Shown: in pieces, positions 50,491 through 58,868 of the stretch
Layout: each line of letters opens with the position of its first letter
Numbering within the stretch: the first letter of the stretch is position 1
The notes under the pieces: generated by a model
Database searches by the model: none
Seen by the model: the letters and a program-made list of their open reading frames with translations, nothing else
Told to the model about the DNA's origin: nothing
NCBI RefSeq assembly: GCF_900091855.1
Contig: NZ_FMCH01000388.1
Location: 1-64,000, forward strand
Direction: 5' to 3'
DNA: 64,000 nucleotides
Source: Streptomyces sp. DvalAA-14
Lineage (GTDB): Bacteria; Actinomycetota; Actinomycetes; Streptomycetales; Streptomycetaceae
Position numbers and translations under genes: made by a program

Positions 50491-50894
50491 CTTCGGGGTC
50501 GATCTCGCCAGGGCGGCGCATGAGAGGTAGCACGAATGCCGTTGGACCAAGATCACTAACTGGCCGTTTGGGGTTTACCTGCGGCGGAGGAGGTGACGCC
50601 AGCCAGGAACCCAGCGCGGGAACGTCCGTACAGCGGGCACTCGTTCTCCTCGGCAGAGGGGAGCGCCGATGAACACGTGCCGGAAAGATTGAGACGTCCC
50701 TTGGGCCAGATGAGCCGTGGAGCGAGATCCGCCGAGGCTGTGGATGGGCGGAGCCACGGGCCTGCCGCCGGCGTCGAGCACCTGGTCGTCGAGCTCTCCG
50801 ACAGTCCACCCGTGCCCCGACCCACCTGCCGCCGTCGACTTGATCCGACAGAAGTGGTCACCCTGGGCGGTGAACAATGAAGTGGCTTCTGTCG
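50491..50894. other. Gap with IS-end-like repeat, no supported gene
   Basis: The stretch contains direct-repeat copy 2 (50533-50575) and several short overlapping open frames on both strands without motifs or ribosome binding sites. Confidence 0.45.
50533..50575 (+). repeat. 43-bp direct repeat, copy 2
   Basis: The partner of 47696-47738. The 2.8 kb between the copies includes the methyltransferase/TetR pair, the IS remnant and DUF5984, so the repeat may mark an excisable or inserted block. Confidence 0.5.
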
Positions 50895-51411
50895 TCAGGC
50901 ACGGGGAGCATCATGCCCGCCCTGTTGACCGGCGTAGACGCGGAGAGGGTCGAGGTGGAGTTCGTTGGGCCCCAGGCAATCGGCGGCCCAGGTGGCCAGG
51001 CGTGAGCCGCAGGTGCAGGCCAGGTTGAGGCCATGCGCGCCGGTGGGTCCACAGCACCCCGCCCAGTTGTCCCCGGACGTGAAGGGCACGAGGCGGGGCA
51101 GGACGTCGTCTGGGTGGACGACGATGCTGTCACGCCGGCCGGCGGAGACGGTTGTTCCGGTCCCCGACTGAAGCCGAAGGAGCTCACGGCCGCTGAAGCG
51201 GGCGGGTTCGATGGGCGCGACGGCTGGTGGAAAAGGGGGCGCCCCAAGGGTCGGCGTCGACGGCGTAGTGCCCCTGCGGGATCGTGGAGCGGGCGCGTCC
51301 GGTCTTCTTGTCCCGAGCACGGTCCGAGTCGTCGACAGACGGGACGGCGGGCAGACCTGACAGGTCTCCCGTGAGAGCGGTCCCGCACTTGGCGCAGTGG
51401 AAAACGGTCAC
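50895..51411 (-). pseudogene. Frameshifted Cys-rich hypothetical protein
   Basis: From GTG 51411 the product reads VTVFHCAKCGTALTGDLSG and continues to HYAVDADPWGAPF. It then needs a one-base change at the A4/G5 run (51229-51237) to continue into VAPIEPARFSGRELL, DSIVVHPDDVLPRLVPF and GCCGPTGAHGLNLACTCGS, ending at 50895. The two halves together look like one roughly 170-residue zinc-knuckle protein of a Streptomyces-type conserved family. Since the break is on a homopolymer, sequence error is as likely as decay. Confidence 0.65.
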
Positions 51412-51737
51412 CGTCGGGTTCTCTCGTTGATGGCCCGCTGGCACGCAGGATGGCGTGCTGCGGTCGGGTGAGACCGGTGAAGCCCAACGCGGACCCATTC
51501 TCGACCATCGGGCCCAGACAGGCGAGTTGATGACGGCGAAGATCGCCTCGGTGTGTGGCGGTGACAAAAATGCGCAAGCTCAGGCTCACGAGGTTCAGGT
51601 CCCGAACGGTCGAAGGACAGCGATCGTCTGCGAGTCTGAACGGAAGGCACCGATCGACCAGCTCCGCGATGCTCGCGAGTTTTGACAGCTCTGGACGTGT
51701 CGTGGGCCTTGCTAGCACTATCTGGAGTGTCGGAGCC

Positions 51738-52295
51738 ATGGGACTGATCGAGATGGAGATCGCCGGGCAGGACTGGACAGGGATGCTGTGCGGGTGCGGC
51801 AGTTCTGCAGAACACGTCGCGCTGGACCTGCTACGGCTCGCGGGTCGAGGGCCCTTGGGAGAACCGAGCCACGTGAGCCTTGAGGATCATGTCTGGTCTC
51901 CGGCAGTCCTGTGGGAGCCGGCTCCTGCGGTGACGTCCGTCACTCTGGCGGCGCTCGCCGACGAGGTCGCGCCAACCGTTCGCACCTCGTTCCTTGACCT
52001 CCTTCAGCGCATGGTGGCGGGCGAGGGCACGGACTGGGAGTCCGCTCGCCGGGGACTCGATCTCCCTGAACTGTGCCAGAACCTTGCTGCGCAAGGTCTG
52101 TGGCTCCTTTATGAGGAGGTGATGTCGAATCGGTCCCTTCCGGCTGCCGGCACCGCCTTCGAAATCCTCACGGTGGTGGAGCCCGACCGAGCCCGCCTGC
52201 AAAGAGTGCGGGAGATAGCGGCCGACTGGTTGCCCGTGTGCTGCCGGACCGGACTGTGCGACGACCACCTCCGGGGCCGGATCCCGGACCGCTGA
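51738..52295 (+). CDS. Hypothetical protein
   Basis: A 185-residue product from ATG 51738 (MGLIEMEIAGQDW), with GGAG-type bases 7-15 upstream; the frame is open to 51555 but without support. It is helical (FLDLLQRMVAGEGTDWESARRGLDLPELCQNLAAQGLWLLYEEVM) and contains several Cys near both ends (MLCGCGSS; VCCRTGLC). No domain recognised and no obvious operon partner. Confidence 0.6.
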   Translation: MGLIEMEIAGQDWTGMLCGCGSSAEHVALDLLRLAGRGPLGEPSHVSLEDHVWSPAVLWEPAPAVTSVTLAALADEVAPTVRTSFLDLLQRMVAGEGTDWESARRGLDLPELCQNLAAQGLWLLYEEVMSNRSLPAAGTAFEILTVVEPDRARLQRVREIAADWLPVCCRTGLCDDHLRGRIPDR

Positions 52296-52808
52296 CTTCA
52301 GTCGAACCGGTCACGGACAAAAGGCGCCGCCAGCCACTTGAGATAGTGGCCGGCTGACCCCTCGGGTGTCGTTGGGGTTCACCCGTCGCCGACACCAGGC
52401 TCTTCGGCTCGGGCTCGCGTACTGGCGAGGCGGTAGGAGTCTGTGCCGGTTTCGGCCCGCGGCTCAGACAGGGGCCGGCGGCGGGAGGGGGCGGTCTCGC
52501 GGTCGAAGAAGCCTGCGCACTTCACCTCTTGTGCATGGAGCTCGTCGAAGCCCGCCGATGTCGCTGCATTCGCAGTGGCGGCGTGGGGCCGACCGGATGC
52601 GAACCGGCGGCCTCTCACTTGTCGTAAAGGCGCGACCACCACTGCGCTACGAGCCCCATCCCGCACGCGATCATATGAGCTGCTTGCACTCCGCTGCTTT
52701 CGAATATTCGAAGGCGACGAACGGACCAGTCAGCACGGCCCGCTTCGCCGGAGGAGAACCAGTACCCCTGCTCGTGGAACCAGCTATGAGGCCGGAAAGG
52801 ATCGTGGC
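52296..52808. other. Gap with tRNA-like sequence and a possible truncated ORF
   Basis: It holds the tRNA-like element (52584-52657, minus). Immediately downstream of it on the minus strand is an open frame without start (52379-52582) reading GFDELHAQEVKCAGFFDRET, which looks protein-like but was not recognised. It may be a gene truncated by recombination at the tRNA. Confidence 0.45.
52584..52657 (-). tRNA. Degenerate tRNA-like sequence (probable tRNA pseudogene, possibly ex-tRNA-Val)
   Basis: On the minus strand a 74-base element has several tRNA hallmarks. The acceptor ends GGGGC.CG and CGGCCCC pair over 7 bp if one inserted T is ignored. Then come TA, a GCGC...GCGC D-stem with AGTGGTGGTC loop, and a T-arm CCGG-TTCGCAT-CCGG. 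The anticodon arm is not normal: no 7-base loop with T33 can be drawn. It is therefore probably non-functional and may be a relic of a tRNA used as an integration site. No CCA is encoded. Confidence 0.5.
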
Positions 52809-53003
52809 ATGACCAGTCCCGACGCTGACGAACCGCCTGCCGAGCACGCCCGCTTCACCCGCTACTTGGAAGCCCTGGAGGGCGTGGCTGAGGCGGATGA
52901 GGCCGACCTGGTGGCGGTGCCTGGCGAAGCTCCGCAGCCCTCGATCTCATCGGGGGTGCTCACGAGTCGCGGGAGGTTTCCTCGAGGGTGTCGGGGTCGG
53001 TGA
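52809..53003 (+). pseudogene. Truncated hypothetical gene (N-terminal remnant)
   Basis: ATG 52809 has GGAAAGG upstream, and MTSPDADEPPAEHARFTRYL with EALEGVAEADEADLVAVPGE looks like the N-terminus of a longer Streptomyces hypothetical protein. After about residue 45 the frame changes character, running antisense into the end of the serpin gene, and stops at 53003. The 3' part seems to have been replaced when the serpin segment arrived. Confidence 0.5.
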
Positions 53004-54153
53004 CCCAGCCTGCGTTGAGGACGAGTCGAGAGGTGCGGTGCAGGGCGAGGAACCCGAAGGGACGGTCGAAGCAGACGCTGATCTCGCGGGCTCGGAAGGG
53101 GTGGCGCATGATGCCGGCCGGCACTGCGGCGAAGGCGGTGACGGCTGCGGAGTGGAAGCCGTGCGCGCCGAAGGTCGCCGTCATCGCCTGCGCGGCTTGC
53201 TGGATGGCCAGGCGTTCGGCGCTGATGCCGGGGAAGTGGCCCTGCGAGGTGTTCGTCGCCGTGCGTAGGCCGAACAGGTCGGAGTGGTCGAGCAGGTTGT
53301 GACGGGCGTTGACGGTGAAGGGCACGGTGGACACGTGGAGTGTGCGTTCGCCGTCGACGCTGGGGACGCGGCTTACGGACAGCCCGGGCCCTGCGGCCCC
53401 GTGGGGGAGTTGATCGCCGGGGACCACGGCGCGGCGGTTGTGGACTGTACCGACGGCGGCGGTCAGTACCTGGCCCGCGGTGGCTTCTGGTGTGCCGAGG
53501 TACAGGTGGACGTCGATGCCGTGGGCGCCGATGACCTGAAGTTCGGTGAGGGGGCCGAATGTTGTGTCCGCGGCGCCGACTCGGTTCAGGAGACGGGTAC
53601 TCCGATGGAGGCCGGCCAGCTCCTTGCCGTGCCAGGGTCCTGTCTCGGCTTCCATTCCGCCTGGGGTGAAAGGCCGGACCCAGTCGGTGCGGAGGGCTAG
53701 TGCGCTGGCCAGTACCAGCAGGGTCTCGTCGTTGACCGTGATCGGCATCGCGTCGATCTGCCCGTCCGTGCTCCTGGCCGCCCAGGCGTCGAGGCGCGAT
53801 TGGTCGCTGACGGGGTCGCCGGTGAGTTGCCCGTGTACGTCGGCGGGCAGCTGGTCCAGCCAGGCCGGTTCGATGGGCAGGGTGCCGCGGGTCCACAGGC
53901 CCAGGGCCGCGCTCAGGCCGGGCGTCGTCCCGAGAGTGGAGAGCAGCTCTCGTGCTGCCGTTGCGGCGCCGTCCGCCGGGATGCCGAGTGCGGCCGAGAG
54001 TTCCTGCCGGGCGGAGCCTGCCGCGCCCTCGGCGAGGAAGCCGAGCAGTGGCCACACCCCGGGGGCAGCGAATACCGTGCCCTCCTGGGGCAGGGCCGCG
54101 GCCCAACGTGCGGTCAGCCCGTTGATCGATTCGACGATGCCGTGACTACCCAC
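52960..54153 (-). CDS. Serpin-family serine protease inhibitor
   Basis: A 397-residue serpin. The start at GTG 54153 has GAAGGGG upstream; the longer frame to 54330 is basic leader. Serpin core features include NGLTARWAAALP, VLASALALRTDWVRPF and the C-terminal FDRPFGFLALHRTSRLVLNAGWVTDP. The hinge and reactive-centre loop lie in GFHSAAVTAFAAVPAGIMRHPF. There is no signal peptide, so it may act inside the cell on a co-encoded or incoming protease. It is convergent with the truncated ORF at 52809 and overlaps it by 44 bases. Its target cannot be deduced from the loop alone. Confidence 0.85.
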   Translation of the reverse strand: MGSHGIVESINGLTARWAAALPQEGTVFAAPGVWPLLGFLAEGAAGSARQELSAALGIPADGAATAARELLSTLGTTPGLSAALGLWTRGTLPIEPAWLDQLPADVHGQLTGDPVSDQSRLDAWAARSTDGQIDAMPITVNDETLLVLASALALRTDWVRPFTPGGMEAETGPWHGKELAGLHRSTRLLNRVGAADTTFGPLTELQVIGAHGIDVHLYLGTPEATAGQVLTAAVGTVHNRRAVVPGDQLPHGAAGPGLSVSRVPSVDGERTLHVSTVPFTVNARHNLLDHSDLFGLRTATNTSQGHFPGISAERLAIQQAAQAMTATFGAHGFHSAAVTAFAAVPAGIMRHPFRAREISVCFDRPFGFLALHRTSRLVLNAGWVTDPDTLEETSRDS

Positions 54154-55145
54154 GCCTGCCCCTTCGTTGCTCCCGGATCCTCGCGAGAGTAGAGCCGGAA
54201 GCGCCGACTGGCGAGCGAGTTGAACGCTGCGGTCGCTGAGAGAACCTCGCTGAACACCCTTCTGTCGACGGGAGGTAGGCGCACCTGCCTGGGCTGGTGC
54301 AGAAGGAGGAGTGCGCCTATTCCAAAGCATTCGATAGACCTCGAGCAGCCTGCCGCCCCATTCCCTGAGGGAGCTGAGTCCGCCGCCGGCCTGACCGGCG
54401 ACGGGCTTCGGCCTCCTTCGTCACCGGCTGGTTGGCGCCCGCGCTGTGTGCGGGGTGACCGGCCCTCGCTTCATCAGGCGCCACGTGCCCCTCGCAGGGA
54501 GCCGGTGACCGGGTGGGGCGATCGCTTCACCCTCAAAGGCACAGGCTCACAACGTGAAGAGGTCGTCCTGGACGTACTCCGCTACGCGGCGCTGTGGGTA
54601 GAAGAGGCCAAGCAGCATGAACGTCCTGGGGTGCGCGGCGATGTTCCCGACGAAGAAGTGAACGGCCCGGACCCGGTTAACGGCGCCGTCGTCGTGCCAC
54701 CAGGTGAAGTACCCGTACACGGTGGGCCAGGGTGGCAAGTCGTGTGGCAGACAACGCCACTGGCAACCGGTCCTGGCCACGTACAAGATCGCGTCCACGA
54801 TCTGCCGACGCGGGTGCTTCTCCCGCCGCCCACCCTTGACGCCCGTCCGCAGCGCCGGCAGCAACGGCCTTATGAGAACCCACTGTTCATCGGTCAGATC
54901 GGAGGGATAGCCCTGCCTCGCACTACTCACACCCTGCGTAACGACGCACCCGAACAGCCGACGCGCCAGATCTCAAACGCGCTCTGAACAGGCGGCCGCT
55001 CCGCCGCCGTGACTCGTCCCGATTCGCCGTGAAGGCTGGCGGCTGTCCATGCGGCACACGGCGACGCAGGGAAGCATGACCGATGAGTTGTGCCCGGACG
55101 GGGAGTCGGTACTTCCGTAAAGGCACCCGACCGTCCGGAGGCACC
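54154..55145. other. Long gap containing a transposase fragment
   Basis: About 990 bases. The minus-strand IS5-type N-terminal fragment (54547-54930) is the only supportable coding remnant. The rest has short open frames without motifs. The segment 54931-55145 holds the promoter/leader of the DUF899 gene. Confidence 0.5.
54547..54930 (-). pseudogene. Chimeric N-terminal fragment of an IS5-type transposase
   Basis: ATG 54930 begins SSARQGYPSDLTDEQWVLIRPLLP, followed by RRQIVDAILYVARTGCQWRCLPHDLPPWPTVYGYF, a classic IS5-group N-terminus. After about residue 86 (near 54672) the transposase homology ends and the frame continues as HFFVGNIAAHPRTFMLLGLF, which does not resemble transposase. The DDE catalytic half is absent. 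It looks like a deletion junction that fused the IS 5' end to the tail of another gene. Confidence 0.75.
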
Positions 55146-55841
55146 ATGTCCAGCAGTAGCAACGCCTTGCCGCCCGTCGTCGACACGTCCACCTGGGAGA
55201 AGGAGCTGGCCGCTCTGCGCGTGCGGGAGAAGGCCGCCACCCGTGAGCTCGACGCCATCGCGGCCCAGCGCCGCCGGCTGCCGATGGTGGAGATGCCCGA
55301 CTACGAGCTGGAGGGCGAGGAGGGCTCGGTCCGGCTCGCGGAGATCTTCGGCGATCACCCGCAGCTGATCGTCTACAGCCACATGTGGCACGAGGGCGCC
55401 GAGTGGCAGTGCGGGGGCTGCACCGGGTTCACCTCGCAGTTCACCCGGCTCGCGGGCCTGGAGAAGTTCGACGCCCGATTCGTGATCGTCACCCAGGGTC
55501 CGATCGACGAGGCGCTCGCCTACAAGCGCAAGGTGGGCAATGCGATGGCGTGGTACTCGACGGCAGACAGTCCGTTCGGCAGTGATGTCGGCGCCCCGCC
55601 GAAGGGTGGGTTCGCGGTCAACGTGTTCCTGCGCGACGGCGACACGGTCTACCGCACCTGGCACACCGACGGCCGCGGCACCGAGCAGCTGAGCTACCTG
55701 TTCGCACTGGTCGACCTTCTGCCGTATGGCCGCCAGGAGGAGTGGCAGGACTCCCCAGAAGGTTGGCCCCAGTCCCCGACCTACAGCCGATGGGCGTCGT
55801 CGCAAGAGATCGCGGCGGCGTACGGCGAGGGCGACATCTGA
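55146..55841 (+). CDS. DUF899 thioredoxin-like protein
   Basis: A 231-residue DUF899 protein from ATG 55146 with GGAGG 5-9 bases upstream. The family core is seen in WEKELAALRVREKAATRELDAIAAQRRRLPMVEM, LIVYSHMWHEGAEWQCGGCTGF (Cys89-x-x-Cys92, thioredoxin-like active site) and GAPPKGGFAVNVFLRDGDTVYRTW. It is probably a cytoplasmic redox protein. It stands alone. Confidence 0.9.
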   Translation: MSSSSNALPPVVDTSTWEKELAALRVREKAATRELDAIAAQRRRLPMVEMPDYELEGEEGSVRLAEIFGDHPQLIVYSHMWHEGAEWQCGGCTGFTSQFTRLAGLEKFDARFVIVTQGPIDEALAYKRKVGNAMAWYSTADSPFGSDVGAPPKGGFAVNVFLRDGDTVYRTWHTDGRGTEQLSYLFALVDLLPYGRQEEWQDSPEGWPQSPTYSRWASSQEIAAAYGEGDI

Positions 55842-56080
55842 GGAGCAGGGGGGTTCGCGAGGGGGAGTCCTTGGACCAGGCCCAGGCGTCCTGGGACCGG
55901 GTCCCAGGACCGTCGGTATCGCCGCGGACCACCGCTGGGAGAAGCTGGACGACGGCCTGACCGGCAACCGGACCGGGCCGCGCAGGCTGCCCTGGGTGCA
56001 CCTGCAAGCCCTGCGCGAGCTGATCCACCACTGCGGGCACGCCGTCAACCTGCGCGAACTAGAGGCGGCGCACCGACATC
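55842..56080 (+). other. Convergent gap with a possible gene remnant
   Basis: One plus-strand frame near 55925-56090 reads HRWEKLDDGLTGNRTG and WVHLQALRELIHHCGHAVNL, which looks protein-like. It has no start or ribosome binding site and runs antisense into the ankyrin/HEAT gene. Perhaps a decayed fragment; not recognised. Confidence 0.3.
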
Positions 56081-57442
56081 TCACCGCGGCTCAGCGGACG
56101 GTGTCTGCTGTTCGGCGGTCGCGGGACTTGGCCTGTCGAGGGCGTCGCGGGCCGCCCGGAACCGGTCCGCGGGCATGAGCCGGATCACGTCCCAGGTGCG
56201 GTGAACCTCCGGCTCGCTGTCCTCCACGCGGTTGATGAAGGCCCTGACGAGGGGGATGTCGGCGCGGGGGTCGTGACGAAGTCCGAGGCCGCGGGCACCC
56301 TCCACCACCACGTCCGGATCGGCGTCGTCCATCAGCCGGGCCAGCAACGTGCGGATGTCCGGCGTGTCGGCTCGGGTGTCGGACAGGGTGGCCGCGGCGT
56401 TCCTCCGCACACGTCGGTCCGGGTCCTCGGCGAGGGCGAGGACCGTGCGCAGCACCTCGTTGTCCCCGGGCGGGACCATCCCCCGTAGGGCGGCGGCGAC
56501 TTGGGCGCGGACCTCCGGATCCGGATGACGGGCGCGCCGAAGGATCTCCGGGAAGGCGCCGGTGTCGTGGCGCAGCCCGAGCCCGCAGAGGATCTCGATC
56601 AGTACTCCCGGGTCGTCCTCCGCCGCCGCACGACGGCGCAGCAGATCGCCGGCCGCCTTCTCCAGTCGGACGGTCGTCTCGTCCTCCTCCTCCTTCCACA
56701 GGCCGTACGTCAGGAGGACCTCGGCGGCGAATCTGCGTCGCCCGGGATCGGGGGCCGCCGTCAGGTCCCGGGCGGCCAGGACGAACGTCTCGTCGTCCAC
56801 GCGGTCGGCCACGGCCGATGCCGCGTAGAAACGGCAGACATGTCCGGGGTCGAAGGTCAGAGCCCGCTCGGCCAGCTCGGCGTATGGGACCCGAATGCCT
56901 TGGACCTCTTCCAGTTCGGTGAGGATCGCGGCGTGCCCGGTCTGCACGCTTGCCGCTGCCGTCCGGGTGGCGACGTGGACCACTTCGAACGATCCGATGC
57001 CCTCGTCCGGCGCGGGCCCGCGCGTGATCCGGGCGTCATCGCCGTTTGCCGCGCCCAGGCGTCTGAGCAGCTCTTCGCCAGGGTCGACGCCGAGCCATGC
57101 GCGGGCGAGATCCATCGCGTCCTGGCCGAGGTCGTCGCGGAGCGAGAAGTCCGGTGACCCGCCGCGTAGTTCATGCCACGCGCCGAGCACGCCGCCATCG
57201 GCCGCCAACATGACCGGCGTGCGACCGCCGGGACACCGCAGGTCGGTGTCGGCGCCGTGGCGGACCAGCAGCTCGCACATCGCGGTGTCGGCCCGCACGA
57301 CGGCGAGCCCCAGGGCCGTGTACCCGGTCTCGTCCCGCGCGTCGGCCGGAGCCCCGGCTGCCAGGAGCTTCTCGGCTGCGTTTGTGTCACCGGCTCGTAC
57401 GGCGGCGATCAATGCTGCGGCGTCGTTCGACATGCCGCCCAT
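56081..57442 (-). CDS. Ankyrin plus HEAT-repeat protein
   Basis: A 453-residue protein. The ankyrin repeats are at about 5-115 (ALIAAVRAGDTNAAEKLLAAGAPADARDETGYTALGLAVVRADTAMCELLVRHGAD). The C-terminal HEAT/PBS-like repeats are at about 230-430 (RARHPDPEVRAQVAAALRGMV; LAEDPDRRVRRNAAATLSDTR; MDDADPDVVVEGARGLGLRHD). It is a protein-binding scaffold with unknown partner. ATG 57442 (GGAGG 9 bases upstream) or the ATG three codons later may be used. It is related in design, but not in its N-terminal part, to the ankyrin protein at 28654-30408. Confidence 0.82.
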   Translation of the reverse strand: MGGMSNDAAALIAAVRAGDTNAAEKLLAAGAPADARDETGYTALGLAVVRADTAMCELLVRHGADTDLRCPGGRTPVMLAADGGVLGAWHELRGGSPDFSLRDDLGQDAMDLARAWLGVDPGEELLRRLGAANGDDARITRGPAPDEGIGSFEVVHVATRTAAASVQTGHAAILTELEEVQGIRVPYAELAERALTFDPGHVCRFYAASAVADRVDDETFVLAARDLTAAPDPGRRRFAAEVLLTYGLWKEEEDETTVRLEKAAGDLLRRRAAAEDDPGVLIEILCGLGLRHDTGAFPEILRRARHPDPEVRAQVAAALRGMVPPGDNEVLRTVLALAEDPDRRVRRNAAATLSDTRADTPDIRTLLARLMDDADPDVVVEGARGLGLRHDPRADIPLVRAFINRVEDSEPEVHRTWDVIRLMPADRFRAARDALDRPSPATAEQQTPSAEPR

Positions 57443-57602
57443 TGTGGCGACCTCCCGCCTCTGCCGAGCGGTGAGGATCCCATCCCGTCCCGGGTGCCGG
57501 GTCCCGGGTCCCGGGTGCCCGGCTGTGGTCCGCGTCCCCGCCTCTCGGCTGGGGCCCGGAGAGACCGACCAAGATCTTCTCCCAAAGCCGCCCCGGCACG
57601 CT

Positions 57603-57641
57603 GTGAGGGGCAGTCTCCCTTATCGGAAGACCGCCCCTCAC
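57603..57641. terminator. Imperfect long hairpin next to the tRNA-Pro fragment
   Basis: GTGAGGGGC (57603-57611) pairs with GCCCCTCAC (57633-57641), and the inner GTCTCCC/GGAAGAC arms extend the stem imperfectly. It lies just downstream of the tRNA 3' end on the minus strand, where a tRNA terminator would be. Confidence 0.7.
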
Positions 57642-57656
57642 CTGCAGTTTCACCAG

Positions 57657-57700
57657 TCGGGGTGACGGGATTTGAACCCACGGCCTGTTCGTCCCGAATT
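57657..57700 (-). tRNA. 3' fragment of a tRNA-Pro(CGG) gene, att-site-like copy A
   Basis: On the minus strand: an anticodon loop TTCGGGA (CGG anticodon), CGAAC stem half, variable AGG, T-arm GTGGG-TTCAAAT-CCC, and acceptor 3' strand CACCCCG + A. The 5' half with D-arm is missing, so this is a partial tRNA. A tRNA 3' end is the usual attB/attL footprint of tyrosine-integrase elements. The 34-bp block 57666-57699 matches 60264-60297 at 28 positions. Confidence 0.7.
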
Positions 57701-57875
57701 CTCGGCGGGGCGGTCGGTGAGGTCATCTACGCAGGTCAGCGGTGTTAATGGGGTCGTTGAGGACCGCTGTCGACCAGGCCGGTTGCTGTACTTCGCTGCT
57801 GTACGGCGACGGCGTGGGCTGCCCGGCTCAGCCAGGTAGGTGCGACCAACAGCCCGTCTGGGTAATCTCGTCCGG

Positions 57876-58451
57876 GTGTACGACGACTGGTTCGAGGAAG
57901 ACGAACTGGACAGCCAACAGCGGGCGTTCGTTGACGTTGTGAGGGATTCCGCCCCCTCCTGGCCGCACTGCCCGCCCAGTTCCGCCTTCGTGCTCGTGTT
58001 CGGGCCGGATGAAGGCGATGAGGAGGACGTACATGTGGCCGGACAGGAGCCGCGGTGGGAGCCTCCGGCCGAACATGCAGAGTACCTCACGGCATTGCAC
58101 GATGCCGTCACCCGGGGAGAGGTGGTTCTCACCCTGATAGCGGACCTGCTCGATCAGGAGAAAAACCTGATCTACGGGACGCTGGGCGCGACGGTCCTCG
58201 GTGACAGGCTCTTCTGCAGCGAACGGCACAGCCAGAACTACCAGACGCCCGAGCCGATCCGAGACATCGAGCCGCTCAGTGCCGCCGGGCCTCCCGAACA
58301 GCTCGGGCGGATCGCCGCGGACTGGTTCGGGGAGATCCTGCGCCGCCCCGTGATCGGCACCCTCGGCCTGGGCGGAGGCTCGTTCGTCCCTCCGGGCACC
58401 GCACTTCCTCCCGGACACCGCTGGGTCCGCAACGCCCCCAGCGCCCAATGA
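57876..58451 (+). CDS. Hypothetical protein
   Basis: A 191-residue acidic protein from GTG 57876 (VYDDWFEEDELDSQQRAFVDVV); ATG-like starts upstream would run into the tRNA-fragment region. Features include FVLVFGPDEGDEEDVHV, VVLTLIADLLDQEKNLIYGTLGATVLGDRLF and PEQLGRIAADWFGEILRRPV. It is soluble and unrecognised. It lies between the two tRNA-Pro-like repeats and may be cargo of a small integrated segment together with the S1-domain gene. Confidence 0.6.
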   Translation: MYDDWFEEDELDSQQRAFVDVVRDSAPSWPHCPPSSAFVLVFGPDEGDEEDVHVAGQEPRWEPPAEHAEYLTALHDAVTRGEVVLTLIADLLDQEKNLIYGTLGATVLGDRLFCSERHSQNYQTPEPIRDIEPLSAAGPPEQLGRIAADWFGEILRRPVIGTLGLGGGSFVPPGTALPPGHRWVRNAPSAQ

Positions 58452-58868
58452 CGAAGCCGCCATGGGGACTTCCGCCGATCCCGCTGGGAGCGCGGAGGTG
58501 ACGCGGCGGTTCCCTGAGGCGGGCCCGGTGGGGACCAGTCCTGCGGCCCGCGGATCGTTGGTCAACGGCCGTCAGCATCGGTCGCCGACGTGCGGCCCGG
58601 GCGGCCCCCGGATGCCCCAATGCGAGGTCGGCGGCCACCTCGCCGGAGAGCGTTGCGAGATGGTCGGGCCGTGCCGACATGGGTTTGCCGCTCAGCATCA
58701 CCTGGGGCCGGGGGCGGACTTTCGGGGCCGGCCGCAGCCCGTGCCATTCTTCCCGGCGGGCCCCCGCCGGTCCGTGATCCGCCCGACCTCTCCTGGCAGC
58801 GGGAGTGTGCTCGGGGCGGCAGCCCGAGCCAACAACTCGAGCCGACGTGGCCGGGGCTCAGGACCGTG
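58452..58868. other. Gap without a supported gene
   Basis: About 417 bases of GC-rich sequence with short open frames only. A minus-strand frame from ATG 58680 (SARPDHLATLSGEVAADLAL) is mildly protein-like but has no ribosome binding site and degenerates quickly. Promoter for the S1-domain gene presumably lies here. Confidence 0.45.

Larger units (their letters stand above)
57443..57875. other. Gap with tRNA-Pro 3' fragment and terminator hairpin
   Basis: The region holds the hairpin at 57603-57641, the tRNA-Pro 3' remnant at 57657-57700, and a short CCGGGT-type repeat around 57488-57512. No supported ORF. Confidence 0.6.

Noticed and set aside
57157-57442. Possible shared origin of the two ankyrin proteins (28654-30408 and 56081-57442)
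   Set aside because: Similarity is limited to the generic ankyrin consensus; the flanking domains differ.
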